Below, piece after piece: positions 37,901-53,343 of a stretch of DNA of 64,000 nt. The translations under genes were made by a program, and so were the position numbers. The number at the start of each line of letters is the position of its first letter. Positions within the stretch are counted from its first letter, which is position 1. Under the pieces are notes generated by a model, which worked only from the letters and a program-made list of their open reading frames with translations, searched no databases and was not told where the DNA came from. This DNA comes from Pristionchus mayeri (Eukaryota > Nematoda > Chromadorea > Rhabditida > Neodiplogasteridae), in the NCBI GenBank assembly GCA_036245805.1, contig BTRK01000001.1, positions 28,341,087 through 28,405,086 on the forward strand, given 5' to 3'.

Positions 37901-38797
37901 GGAGATACTCGTAATTCATATAAGAGCCTACCTCAATCCGATATTGACACCTGAACACATCCTAGTAGAGCTCATGAGTGCATCGATGTTCGCGTTCTCC
38001 TGAAGAACGAGATTCCTCAATAAGGCACTTCTTAGATATTTGGCCCACCCCTTCCCTCCCACCCATTTCTAGGCATATCTCCGAGACTTTCGGTCTCACA
38101 ACCCCTCAACGATGAGAAATGAAAGGTGATGATGGGGTTGGCCAAATATCGAAGAAGTGCCGAAAACGCTTATCAAAAACCAGAGATGAGATATGAATAC
38201 CTCTGCACTATGAATGGAAGCTAGCATGGCTCCAGTTGGCTGCGGTTCGTTCGTACATTTGTATTCTACTTCGTCGAATGCCATCGGAATGAACTGCCCG
38301 ATGAAGATGTCGAAATATACGTTTATCTGCAAATACGAATAAATGGATTTTTTGATAACGTAAATATTCATCGATAATAGAGAGATGTCTACGAAAAGAG
38401 CCACAGTCGCACAGTCTATGTCAGACAGCTTGATTGAGTATGCATGTAGGTGGGTCCACAAGGGGTGCAGCCGAAATGAAGTTATTCTACCCAAACAATG
38501 CTCAACATGACGGTTGGGGTCCTAATAACATGTTTTTTGCCCTTTGTCAATATCCCATCTCCGCATGGCGCTAGGGCTCAAAAAAGAAGTCGAAAGTCTG
38601 TCAACAGAGAGATGTGAAAAAGCGAGTCCAGGGAGAGACATTATGTTGATCATGCTTCCTTTGCCGCCTTCCAGCGTTCTCCTCAGTCTAACCTTGAAGC
38701 AATCTCGTCCATTGGGTGCTTGAGTGAACCCTTCCGGGCAGGGATCACCATGAGCAATGGAGGAAAGCAGCAGAATAAAGAGAAATGCAGCCCTCAT
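28911..38797 (-). CDS. Secreted C-type lectin / CUB protein
   Basis: Exons right to left: 38797-38693, 38326-38201, 37999-37932, 36869-36802, 33359-33253, about 33184-33139 (least certain), 33006-32870, 32322-32211, 32047-31892, 29832-29777, 29322-29242, 29200-29112 and 29064-28911. All other phases close, giving about 430 residues. There is a signal peptide (MRAAFLFILLLSSIAHG). Lectin domain 1 shows CPEGFTQAPNGRDCF, GAMLASIHSAEEN, WDDGSPV and FYCK. Lectin domain 2 runs from YKGGCVSVH through CQQEGGHLISVHG to GTWTNVECSTPQAYLC. A CUB domain (CPPIQYYSGSG, IYSPNYP, FYDGLNNDTPFL) closes the protein. Such proteins are secreted, often intestinal, and linked to pathogen response and sugar binding. 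The gene spans 9.9 kb because introns hold at least five inserted elements, yet exons remain open. Confidence 0.8.
29340..29507. repeat. Palindrome of about 165 bp
   Basis: TTTCGCACAAGTTTAGAACA...CGAGTTT pairs with ...TTCTAATCTTGTGCGA. The inner part has CTTGTGAGCCTCGCCCTACG against CGTAGGGGGAGGCTCACAAG. It lies in the lectin intron between the first and second CUB exons. No target duplication was identified. Confidence 0.7.
29945..30937. repeat. Foldback element with TTAA ends
   Basis: It begins TTAAGAGACCGGCTCGG and ends CCGAGCCGGTCTCTTAA. The arms pair over most of the length, for example GTTAGTGTGGTTTAATAACA against TGTTATTAAACCACACTAAC. A short loop lies near 30,440. The TTAA ends could reflect a piggyBac-type target site. 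It occupies the lectin intron upstream of the CUB exons and creates spurious minus-strand ORFs. Confidence 0.8.
30960..31864. mobile_element. Mariner-like non-autonomous element (MLE2)
   Basis: TTAGGTTGATGCAAATGTCT on the left, the inverse of AGACTTTTCCATCAACCTGA on the right, TA on both sides, 905 bp. The interior resembles MLE5 in the opposite orientation (GCGCACCCTATCAGCATTGC versus its inverse near 57,390). No transposase ORF. It sits in a lectin intron directly after exon 31892. Confidence 0.8.
33612..36663. mobile_element. Mariner-like element (MLE3) carrying a nested palindrome
   Basis: The ends TTAGGGTGTCCGGAAAGTAT and ATACTTTCCGGACACCCTAA are flanked by TA. After subtracting the nested palindrome at 34465-36376, the element is about 1.1 kb, matching the other mariner-like copies. 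It lies in the lectin intron between exons 36802 and 33359. Confidence 0.75.
34465..36376. repeat. 1.9 kb near-perfect palindrome with TTAA ends
   Basis: It begins TTAAGAGAGCCTCCACGAG and ends CTCGTGGAGGGTCTCTTAA. The two halves, about 950 bp each, are inverse copies throughout. Examples are CTCCACGAGAGAACGT against ACGTTCTCTCGTGGAG, and GCTATCCGGTTAATACGGCG against the inverse near 35,590. The centre is near 35,430. The same 85-codon ORF appears in both arms (start MFLFGSKISVNHLYLL). It shares TTAAGAGA ends with the 29945 foldback and interrupts MLE3. Confidence 0.85.
36897..37792. mobile_element. Mariner-like non-autonomous element (MLE4)
   Basis: TAAGGTTGGTCCATAAGTTT on the left, the inverse of GAAACTTACGGACCAACCTAA on the right, about 896 bp, with TA on the left side. 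The ends resemble MLE1. No transposase ORF. It is in the lectin intron between exons 37932 and 36869, only 28 bp from exon 36869. Confidence 0.75.
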
Positions 38798-39186
38798 CTA
38801 AGAAAGATTAGTGGGAATAGAAATATCTCGAAATGCATATAGAAAGATAACATTAGCAGAAATCGACAGAATATACACTGGAATACTGACGATCAATAAT
38901 CTTCTTCCAAACATCTGATGAGATTCCATTCTTTTCCTGTAAGAACCTCCCGATGGTATTCTCAACTTCCCGATGTCATTCGCACTGCCCCTAACATCCG
39001 AGTATTTAAGCATCGATTGGAGAACCACCCCATAGTTGCTGACCTCTCTCACCCTCAGTGACTCAGGAGAGTCCCCCCCCCCCCTGCAATCGCTAATTAT
39101 TTATGTCTTCATGGTATCGTCGCGCCTCGGGCGTAGATAAATTATTAAATTATTAAGGTTTCTTTTGCATTTAATCAGCTTTGATT

Positions 39187-39194
39187 CTTATCAG
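39187..39194 (-). promoter_or_regulatory. Candidate GATA site upstream of the lectin gene
   Basis: CTGATAAG on the minus strand lies about 390 bp upstream of the lectin start. TGATAAG is the core recognised by nematode intestinal GATA factors, which would suit a gut-expressed lectin. A single short match, so only suggestive. Confidence 0.3.
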
Positions 39195-39579
39195 CGGGTA
39201 TTGTTACCTTTTGCGCCACTCTGAAGAGACGGCCGGGGTGCTAATGTTTGTTTGCCTCGCACTATCACGATATTTAGTATTGTAGAAATACATTAGTTCA
39301 GTAGTTATGAGTCCTTTCGTTTACGAATCCAGCAAATGTCAATCTTATTTCTCTATAATTGAATTCTCGAATTATTCTGTAAGATCGCTTATCTATATAT
39401 GTTCATTCTCTTTAGGAAAGCAAAATTTAATGGATTTTAACATATGCGTTTCGTGATCATGATATTTTCAATATAAGGAGGGTGGTTGGTAGCTTTTCCA
39501 ATTCATGAACATGTTTAGCGTTCCTAAGGATTGAAATAAGTTTTTTTGCAAAACTGCACTTCGAAATTTTAAATTGTGA

Positions 39580-40590
39580 GAGTTAGTAGATATGAGGCCG
39601 TTTGCCTAAGAATCGAGCAGATCCGAATCTTTTCGGCACAGCCAACAAAATGTCAATTCTCTGTAAGTTTGCGTCTTGGGGTAATTGAATGTGCTGAAAA
39701 CGATGGGCATACTCATTTTGCACCCAGAGCCTTCGTTGGCTCCAGACATCGTCACGTCGAAATCAGGTTTTCGTGTAAATCGCATCCCCGGAAAGTGCTA
39801 ACATTACGCGAGTAAGTTTCCCTCGGTAGAATTCAATGCTGATTACGGCTATCTACTTCATTTTGCATGAATTATTAAAATTAATTTTAAAAATTCAACT
39901 TTTCTCTAAGTCCAAAGCGTGCTTAGCGAGTTACATGGTTGGATTCGCCGTGACGAGAGGTTTCAGAATCTCTAATTTTGTCCATTTTGGTGCCGCGGTT
40001 CCGAAAATTGAAAGCTTTTAGTGAATGAGTTCTGTGGAAAACGACGAGAGAAGGGCGATAAAAGGGGTGCGGGAGAGATGGGAAGGGGTCGTAAACTGCC
40101 AGGGGGAGGGAGAGGAGGGAGAATGGAAAGGAAGCATCGTTTTCTCCTGATTTCGGCTCACTAAAAGCATTCAATTTTCGTAACCGCGGCACCAAAATGG
40201 ACAAAATTAGAGATTCTGAAACCTCTCGTCACGGCGAATCCAACCATGTAACTCGCTAAGCACGCTTTGGACTTAGAGAAAAGTTGAATTTTTAAAATTA
40301 ATTTTAATAATTCATGCAAAATGAAGTAGATAGCCGTAATCAGCATTGAATTCTACCGAGGGAAACTTACTCGCGTAATGTTAGCACTTTCCGGGGATGC
40401 GATTTACACGAAAACCTGATTTCGACATGACGACGCCTGGAGCCAACGAAAGCTCTGGGTGCAAAATGAGTATGCCCATCGTTTTCAGCACATTCAATTA
40501 CCCCAAAACGCAAACTTACAAAGAATTGACATTTTTTGGCTGTGCCGGCTCTTGCTCGATTCTCAGGCAAACGGGCTCATATAGCCCTAA
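39580..40590. repeat. Foldback element, arms about 440 bp
   Basis: The left arm (GAGGCCGTTTGCCTAAGAAT to GTGCCGCGGTTCCGAAAATTG) is the inverse of the right arm (CAATTTTCGTAACCGCGGCAC to ATTCTCAGGCAAACGGGCTC). The loop of about 130 bp at 40022-40158 is purine-rich. It lies in the 3' flank of the nuclear receptor gene and splits DNA homologous to 28.75-28.92 kb. Confidence 0.8.
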
Positions 40591-40906
40591 GGGAAAATAA
40601 GCTTTAATAAAATAATAAATAAATATGAATAACAAAAGATATGACCAATATTTAACTACGCAAATATTGAACTCTCAGGAATACTTATGAAAAATGATGA
40701 ACATGTTAACGATTTGGAAAAGCTACAACCCAGCCGACTTATATGTACTCCACTCATAACATTGATAGAAGAAACTTTTTTCATGTTTTACACGTTTACC
40801 ACAGAATTTCAAAAATCAAGAGGTAGTTGGAAATAGGATGAGGGAATGGATCGGGAGAAAAATCACGGAAAAGTATTGATTGAGTCATGATGTCATTCTA
40901 CTAGAA

Positions 40907-43900
40907 CTATGATCCGTAGATTTCGTTCACTAGTGTCGACATTTTCGCGTAATTCAATCCGAGAGAGCAGAGTAGAATGTGGAGGTCCTGAAAAGAACAC
41001 TCATTAAAAATTGAATCGCAATTTTTAAGATATTTTACTTCGTTCGTCTCTCAATTCGCACCTTTTTTTCACGCTATTCATTATAAATTTTTGTTGTCTC
41101 GAGAGTGATTATTGACTATGAATTATGTCCGATATATCATAGCTTTCATTGGACAGAGCTCAAAATAGAGCAATTAGCTCGGAATTCAATTTCATCCCGT
41201 TCTTTCCCTTGCCACTACAAAAAAATTTATATATTTCCAACTCGCCTTGTTCCTTTTCACAAGTCTCGTTAGCCACTCAACGTGTGCCATTATCGCAGCG
41301 AACGCGGTGGGACCCTCAAGATACTGTATTGAATTAATCGATAAGTAGCTTCAATCAACGAAAGTCGTACATAATGATAATGTAAAAACAGTCATATTCA
41401 TCAAGAAGCATCTCCGGTTGGAGAGTGAGTGCTACAGGATATCACATCCTTTTCATTATATTTGTCCCTTACTCATCCAGTTCAGATAACATGTGTGAGG
41501 TGATTGTGGTCAAATTCTAAATAACTAACCTTTCATCTGAATCCTATCTAACAAATAGTGATTCTTATTGATTCAACAGTGCATTATCACCTCCTCCACT
41601 CTCCGTCTAGCCATCACATACGACATGAGGGCCTTGGCGTACAACTCCCTTTGTAACTGCAGAAGATGCTGACTGGTCGCAGAGAGATCCGCGACTGCTG
41701 CAAAAGCACTAGATGTCGAACGTCCAATACTCATCAACATCGTTCTATTTTTTTCACATGCGAATTTTTCACATTTCGTTGCTTCCTCGCATTTTTTTTT
41801 AACTTAATTATTTTCATTTTACCAACTAGTGCGAAAATAGAAAGTGAATACGATGAAAGTGAAACTAATTATCACGTGTATCACGAGCCAGTGGAGGAGT
41901 GCGGGAACATTTTGAAAAAAGTTGTGCCTGATTTTGTCCATATTAGAGTGGTACAATGCCCTCGGCGTAAGATTTCGAAAAATATGGGTCATTGGTTCCA
42001 GAGCCCGCATTTAGGAATTTTCCGGTTTTGCTTCCGGCTATGCTGAATCTCAGCTCCCAGATGAGCTGGAGAGATGGCGCCGGGCTCAAAATGTGCGGAA
42101 CATTATTTTCAAAAACTTTACTGTTTAGTGCAAAGCGATCTGACGAAAAATCAAAACGGGGCGTGCGAAAAACCAATTTTGGCAACAAAATAAAAATATT
42201 TTCCCTATCAAGGAGTAGAGTGATACAGATTTTAAATGCAGATTATGAAAGAAGAAGTGTAAGTGTACAATTTAAAAATATAAAAACCAAATTCGATCTG
42301 CCTTCAACTTGGCATTTTTTACACAAATATGCCACTATGAAGGAAAAGTCGAAAAAATGCATTTTTGTGAACTCTGATTTTTCTTCTTTAAACGCTCAAA
42401 TATGTTTTTTGGTGAAAAGCATGAGTTGAAAATCGTCTTTTGGTGGCACAGTTCTTCGAGCACGACGTGCCAAGATATTTCGAAAATTTGCAAAATTTTT
42501 AATAAAAAATTTTAATTAAAAAATATGAGTAGAACCATGCTCCAAAAGACGATTTTCAACTCATGCTTTTCACCAAAAACCATATTTGAGCGTTTAATGA
42601 AGAAAAATCAGAGTTCACAAAAATGCATTTTTTCGACTTTTTCTTCATAGTGGCATATTTGTGTAAAAAATGCCAAGTTGAAGGCAGATCGAATTTGGTT
42701 TTTATATTTTTATATTGTACACTTACACTTCTTCTTTCATAATCTGCATTAAAAATCTGTATCACTCTACTCCTTGATAGGGAAAATATTTTTATTTTGT
42801 TGCCAAAATTGGTTTTTCGCACGCCCCGTTTTGATTTTTCGTAAGATCGCTTTGCACTAAACAGTAAAGTTTTTGAAAATAATGTTCCGCACATTTTGAG
42901 CCAGGCGCCATCTCTCCAGCTCATCTGGGAGCTGAGATTCAGCATAGCCGGAAGCAAAACCGGAAAATTCCTAAATGCTGGCTCTGGAACAAATTACCCT
43001 TATTTTTCGAAATTTTATGTCTGGAGTATTTTAACACTATAATAAGAGTCGAATCTGATACAATTTTTTTTTAAATGTTCCCGAGGGTGTGATTTTCCAT
43101 CCACTGGCTCGTGATACACGTGTTATAAATTCAACAAATTGAAATCATCCGATTACTTGAAAGGTACGTGGGGTTACGGAACCCAGTCTCTTAATTTGGG
43201 ATATTCTAGGACACAGTAACCTAAATTCTAGGATTCGCAAACGTACCCGGATTGCAGGCAAGAATCGCCTTGAGCAACACGAATTCGCTCCTATCCATGG
43301 CCAGTTTCCTCACTCTCTCCACAGTCTCGTAGTGAATCTCACGGTCATGATGGGCATCCGACTCATTCCATCTGCAAACGATGATCTTTTATTTTAGATG
43401 TTTATTGTGAAATCATAGGAAGTCAGCAGTATGCAGTCGTACACGAGACATAGTGCAGGGGAGGGATAGCTAAGCAGTAAACGATGCTCCCTCATTCCGC
43501 GTGCTCTGTGACCATTCTAATAAATCGGAAAGCACGCAAACGGTAGAGAGATTTCTTCTTTCGATGTCATCCCTAGTGCAGAGAAGGAGATAGGCTCTTT
43601 GCATTTGCGAATAATACGAAGCTTTCGCAGCAGATATTGCCCAAAAAACCCAGATCACTCACTGTAGTATCTGCCCTGAATGGGGAATGGCTCCATCGGG
43701 GTAGCGAGTGACGTCACTCCTCTGCTCGAATGAATTGAAAGAGTTTGTGAGGTAGGAAGTGATGAGAGAGGACTGCTTCACCAGGGATTTCTAGAATAGA
43801 AAACAAATATTCATCGTTGGAGAACTCCTTACAATGCCTAAACTAAAGAAGGGCATAGTGATACAGTCGTTGGGGAGTTCTAGCCTGTAAATCAGGCAGA

Positions 43901-46900
43901 ATATCACAACGAAAAACAATTATTTCTATAGATTGATGCCATTGAAATTGTAGTTTATGTAGTTTACCTTATCTGCCTCCGGTAGTTTATGGAAGAAGTC
44001 GAAGGTTTTGAAGTATTCGATTGTGTGTACCTGAATATTTTTATAACGACCAACTTTTTCAATCTTTTATTTTATTTTATTATTTGGTTAGCAATGCAAA
44101 ATAGCAATGTAATTGAAGGGACGAAGCGACGAGACGAATTGGTCTTTGTTCTTTGATCTCTTCTTCTCACCATGTCTAGATGCGGCCACCACATGGGCGG
44201 TGGATGATTGCACTCGCTGAGCTCGCACAGTTTAGCTGGTGGTTTCATCGGGATTCGATCGCGAATCCGAACCTGACAAATGTTTTTATTATTTGAAATT
44301 TCAGTCGATTAAGATCTAGACTAGAACCCCTGAATGCATACGACGGAGAAAAATTTAAAATACTCGATTTGTCGATATTGTATGCGAAATGAATACAATA
44401 ATCTCACTTTCATCGGTACAAACTTCCATCGCGGCTTATCGTGCGGTCTGTCGCGGGGAGGAGCCACCTACAAATTGAGTCTGTTTACGATACTCTGGAC
44501 TACGGTAGATTTCGGTACATTATATACCCCGTAGTCAATGCCGAGTCGTGAGTGGCCTTCAAGACAGACATCGATGGTTACTCCCTCAGGTTTGTAATTG
44601 GACCTCCTGAATATACTGTTTCAATTCCTTTCCCCTAACTGTATCCACAATCAACCGCATCCAGGCGCTACCGTAACCTAACCTACCGTATCCTATCGTA
44701 GGCCACCTCTAGGTGCAGTAGGTCATCGATTAGTCGATCCATTGTGCTCTCGGCGGTTAAAGGAGGCGGAAGCAGCTAAAAGTGATTGGCTGAACAAAGA
44801 ATCGCTCACTTTTCTCCCACTCTCGATAGTCAAGGACCAAAGATAAAGTGCTACTTCTAAGGAATTTTGTGCGAGTTTCAGCTTAGCTTCTCATGGAATT
44901 GTCTGAAATGTGTTGACCACCTTTGGAGGGCTCTCAGCTGGTCGTTTCGACTGCTGCAGCTGCTTCCTAGCAAGTCGCACGGCCTCCACGTTCCCTGCAA
45001 ATTCAATTTAGTGGTATTATGCCCAAATCCAATTGCTAAACCATGGGCACCATCACAAGCCTCTGCGCATACTATTATTGTGAAATATAACGAGCAACTC
45101 GGAATTATTTTATTGTCTTTTAAAAATCGATTGATACGTAATTGCTTCAGTATACATAGATACTCTATTGACCTACCAATATCGATCGCGCGTGGATTCA
45201 TCCCTGCTTCGATGCATCGATTGAAGCGACAGGCTCGGCATTTGAGAAGGGCTTCTGAAATGGGAAAACTTCGTCTCACAGTTCTGTCAAAGGCGAAGCT
45301 GATATTTATGCTGTATGATTATGATAAGCAAGTTTACCGTTGGATAAATAATAATTAATATTATGATCGAAAGGGTTTTAGGAGAGACTATCTGTGTGAA
45401 TGAACATATGCTTGGCACTAGCGAAAAATCGAATTCCTCCATAATTGGCATACATGTAGTACTCAGAGAGAATACCTCAGGTGTGGCTTATTTAGTGTTC
45501 TAAATGACGTATAGAGAAATGAGCGGCACCTTTGCCCGAAAACGTCAATTTTCGAAATTTCTCATTTCGCTATCGATCAGAACGAGTTATATCTCTAAAA
45601 ATGCGCAATATTCAAGAGATCGAACCTACCAAATTTCATACGATTTCGATAAAAGTGCTTGTGGAAAAACGAAAAATTCGAAATATTTTACATTTGTTCA
45701 ATTTTAGCTCGTTCAGATGGGTAGAGTTGGACCATTTTTATTATTTGCATTTATAGCTCTGGATACTAACTAACTATTAAAAAATTTAAAGTAAAATGAA
45801 AAAAATAATATTGGGAGAAATCGGCTAACAACGGCCAGCAATTTGAAATAAAGCCAGTTTGTGATAAGGACCTGGCCTACCGTAACACAAAACAGAAATG
45901 GAGGACAGGTGTTCTAGAGTCACTCTACACGGAGTACTCGATGAGTGAAATCCACCTGAATCAGCCGAATTACGATGCGCATCCGCGCTCGCCAGCGCGC
46001 TGATGTTAAAAAACTACCGTAATCTATTGATGGTATTCAACATCAGTGCTCTCGCGCGCGTGGATGCGCATCGTACATCTGTTGAGTCAGGCGAATTTCA
46101 CTCATCGATTACTCCGTGCAGGGTGACTCTAGAACACCTGTCCTTCATTTCTGTTTTTTGTTACGGTAGGCCAGGTCCTTATCACAAACTGGCTTTATTT
46201 CAAGTTGTTGGACGTTCTTAGCCGATTTCTCCCAACATTATTTTTTGATTTTAATTTAAATTTTTTAATAGTTAGTTAGTATATACAATACAACTCGTTC
46301 TGATCGATAGCGAAATGACAAATTTCGAAAATTGACGTTTTCGGGCAAAGGTGCAGCGCATTTCTCTATATGTCATTTAGAACACTAAATAAGCCACAAC
46401 TGAGGTATACTCACTAAGTACTACATGTATGCCAATTATGAAGGAATTAGATTTTTCGCTAGTGCCAAGCGTCTACACAAAAATGTTCACCCACTCAGAC
46501 AGTCGCTCTTAGGATTACGAATAAAGAAAGTCGCACCATCGTTGCACTGTCCACCTTCCTTGCATCGGATCCTCCTCTTCGCTAGTACAGCCCTGCGGAA
46601 GAAGGACTTGCAACTGGCACAGGAGACCGCCTAATTGATTAATTAGTAGTTTTATTTTTCACACGTTTCAATATAATGATAATCGATGAAACAGTGGCAA
46701 CATGACCAAAATTTCATAAGAAAAACTCTTACTAAGTGGCCTTTCTCTATAATTTCTGACAGAAAATCATAGCGTCAGAGAAGAAGATTTTTGACGTCCC
46801 ACCTCATAGTTGTATCCACTCGCGGGCGCCCCGCACACGCTGCACTCCCTCGGCTGCATGGCTGCACCGATCGGGAGTGGCTGCAAGACTACCTTATTCT

Positions 46901-47190
46901 GGGCACTTTATTCGTTTTGCGCTATCGCAAACTAATTCAACTATTTGTATTTTTATGCTGTACTGAGTCTCGTGCTTTATCTGTACACACTATCAAAGAC
47001 CCGAAAGAGGCCAAGTAAGTCACCAATCTGACCTACCGATGATTCATTTGACGTCTGTGGTATCTCTGATGACTCACACGGAGCTGCACTGAAAACTTCC
47101 AATATTTATCTAAAGTTGCCGATTGATATCTTCACCAACCGTTTTCTGAGCAATTCCAGGCTCTCCGGACCCAGAGGGAGATGCCCACAT
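40907..47190 (-). CDS. Nuclear hormone receptor, nematode type
   Basis: Fifteen exons: 47190-47140, 46880-46803, 46630-46537, 45254-45177, 44994-44921, 44748-44687, 44606-44528, 44272-44171, 44030-43968, about 43884-43833, 43790-43663, 43371-43247, 41697-41591, 41314-41246 and 40987-40907, about 414 residues. The DNA-binding domain is complete: CSVCGAPASGYNYE, the P-box SCASCKSFFRRAV, then KCRACRFNRCIEAGMNP. The ligand-binding domain starts MDRLIDDLLHLEVAYDRIR and continues EYFKTFDFFHKLPEAD, DRSEFVLLKAILACNP and LCSLGLNYAKMSTLVNEIY. These are ligand- or stress-responsive transcription factors. One junction (43968 to 43884) does not fit by phase. Exon 41246 ends AAG|GCGAGT, a GC donor. Two long foldbacks lie in its introns. 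Confidence 0.88.
41865..43135. repeat. Foldback element, arms about 600 bp, ORF in both arms
   Basis: TATCACGTGTATCACGAGCC on the left pairs with GGCTCGTGATACACGTGTTA on the right, and pairing continues to a centre near 42,500. Each arm keeps a related open frame of more than 130 codons including FGNKIKIFSLSRSRVIQ, so it may derive from a coding repeat. It sits in the receptor intron between exons 43247 and 41697. Confidence 0.8.
45410..46475. repeat. Foldback element, arms about 450-600 bp
   Basis: CTTGGCACTAGCGAAAAATC on the left pairs with GATTTTTCGCTAGTGCCAAG on the right, with a centre near 46,010. The left arm has about 150 bp (45,600-45,760) with no partner, so it is asymmetrical. It lies in the receptor intron between the two zinc-finger exons 46537 and 45254. 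Confidence 0.8.
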
Positions 47191-48485
47191 GGTGAGAAGA
47201 GCAGGTGCTCCCGCATCACTGGAAAACCTAAAATAAAATCCGCAATGAATAAAACGAATTAGAAGTTGTGACATTCACTTAAGAGCAACGAATTCACGTT
47301 CGAATATTGATAATGCAAGGAAACATGATTGTGATAGCCTCAGGGCATGGGGGTCGAAACCCAGGGGACTCGAGGGCATTTCTCTGCCATCAGCTGCTGT
47401 CCTCTAGCGCGAACTTCTCTCACACCACATCTGTTCACGTGCGTCTAATCGATTAACAGAGCTCGAAATGGGAAAAACATGGTGAGGAAAATTGTGGAAA
47501 TAACGAGATAGGGAGACAGGGAGAGGAGAGGGAGAGATTTATAGTGCATAATGAACTCGGAAAGCGGCAACACAAGTGCGATATCTAGAGAATGAGTGGG
47601 AGAGAAGGAACAGAGCGACTTACAGTGCAACGAGTGACTAGAGAGCTCAGAGAAAGATGAGAGAGCAGGCGAAAATGAGAGAGTGAGACAGAAAGAGGCG
47701 GAAGTTCTCGACTAATACGTAGACAGACTGCCCTATTATTTACCGGAAATGCGATGCACAATAGGGGGAAGTATCACAGTCTCTAAGCTGATGTCGAAAC
47801 GTTTAAGCAGGGAAAAGAAAAGAGCACTCGACACGTGACTCTGCTGACCTGGAGAAGAGAAGAAAACTGATAAGGGAGCAGGGAAGGAGAAAGGGAGAGG
47901 AGAGAGACATCCCTCCGTGCACCAGTTGCACTATTTGGAGCGATCGTTTGATTTTCTCGTTCACTCCCCCGTCTGTTCAGCAAGGAGACGCATGAATCAT
48001 TGAGAGCTCTCTAATTCCGTTATGTTCTTGGGTATTAGAGTTGAAGAATGTTAGTTATTTGCTTCAGTCTGCTTCTTCCCTGACCATCTTACCTATCAAA
48101 ATAATTGAAATTGAGTTAGGATCGGTCTTTGTTCTTTTATCATCAAGGGGCGATTGTAACTAGCGAAGAGAATCATGTTGTTACCAGTTTGAACATTCCG
48201 TCTGTCCGGGAAAGATGCGAGTCTCGAACTCTCCCCCTTGCCCTCCGTTCAATTGTTGATGTGAAGAAGACTCTAACAGGCATCTTTGCAGTCTTTCACA
48301 ACTTTATTCTCCCCTCTTGAACACAAAAAAATCTATGACTAGTCGTGATGAATACAATCAATAATTAATACGATCAATAATTAGTACCAGGAGCTCTCGT
48401 CATGGGAGTAGTATAGCACAAGGGGAATGGAGGAGATCGGAGCGAGGTCAGGGATCAAAGATCAAAGTAGGCGAAAGATCAAAGA
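47191..48485. other. Intergenic, purine/pyrimidine-biased
   Basis: About 1.3 kb between the receptor start and the zinc-finger gene end. It includes GAGAGA-rich DNA at 47,500-47,700 and 47,870-47,920. No supported gene or repeat. It probably holds the receptor promoter and the zinc-finger 3' UTR. Confidence 0.5.
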
Positions 48486-52034
<3,549 letters not shown>

Positions 52035-53343
52035 GCTAGAATACGGTAGGATATTACGGTATGAGAGTGAATCGCGAACTGACAAGGCAGACTGCACGTG
52101 CGATAGTGAAGAAAGGGAAGAAGGGTTGCCCTTCAAGATGCGACACAAATTGGAAACGTGGTGCGCAGCAATGGAATGGAATAAGTAAGTGGAGGATGGG
52201 GATATGACTCGGCCCATCAATTGGTTAGTGCAGGCAATGAGAGGAGGGGAGAGGGGAAGGAGGAATGAGACACCAATTCCGTGCACTTCTCCTGCTCCAA
52301 AACTGCTGCGGAAGTGCAATAAAGCCGGCAATTAGCCCTGGGACAAGATAGGGAAACGGTAGGGTACAGGGTATGCTGATTTTATCAAAAGTATGGATGA
52401 ATCATCGATATCTACGAAAGTACGACGTCAAAGCAGTAAGATACGGTAGGATACTGTAGTGGGATAAGACGGGCTCCTCCTTGCGGTGAGACGCGTAAGG
52501 AGGTGTGCTTCTCTCTCCCTCTGACTCCTCCCTTGAGACTCCTCCTCCTCCTCCTTCCTTACCGTACCCTTCCCCCCTTCCCATTCTCCCTCTCCTGCGC
52601 TTCCCTCTGCCTCTCTGCGCCCTCTCCCCTCTCCCTGCTCTCTCGTCCTCTCGAATATCGCCCCCAGGTAAGTGCATGAAATGCATCCTCTCATCCGGGG
52701 GCATCTGAATTCTCGATAAGGCGCCCATGACCCCTCATCTCGTACTCTCTTCCTTTCCCGAACTCTCTCGCATTCTCTCAATGGCGAGAGACTGTGGGAA
52801 CTGAAGAGTGTGCGAGTCACAGGGTGGATCGCCGATTCCATTGTCTCCTCTTGGGAGTCTTCCGATTCGCATCACCTTTCATTCGCGATGCTCTGAGGTA
52901 GTATATGGGGGCTGAGGTGAGAGATGGGATGGGAGGGAGGAGGCGGGGACTTACCTGGTACCGTGATCGATGGGGCCATTACAAAGGCAGAATCCATTTT
53001 TACCGTTATACCATGCTGGGGAGTGGATAACTATCGAATTTGGTATGCTAGGATTTCCATCTGAATGTCTTTGATCTACCCTGTAGGCTGTGGTTCCAAT
53101 GGGGAGCTTTTACCAGAGTGTAGGGGATAGTGAGAGAGCGTGGTGGGAGCCGGTTGATTACAAATTGACGCTCGATGCGCGAGCATTGCTCGTAGATGCG
53201 CGCTATTCAAGAAAGGATTCGGCGTTTCCACGCCTCCCATTCACTGCTTTGCCTTTCACTGCCCTCCTTTCACACCCCTCCCCTCAGGGCACGTACCGCG
53301 CATTAGTGATGTCAGTAGTGACTCCCCTCACTTCACACACTCT

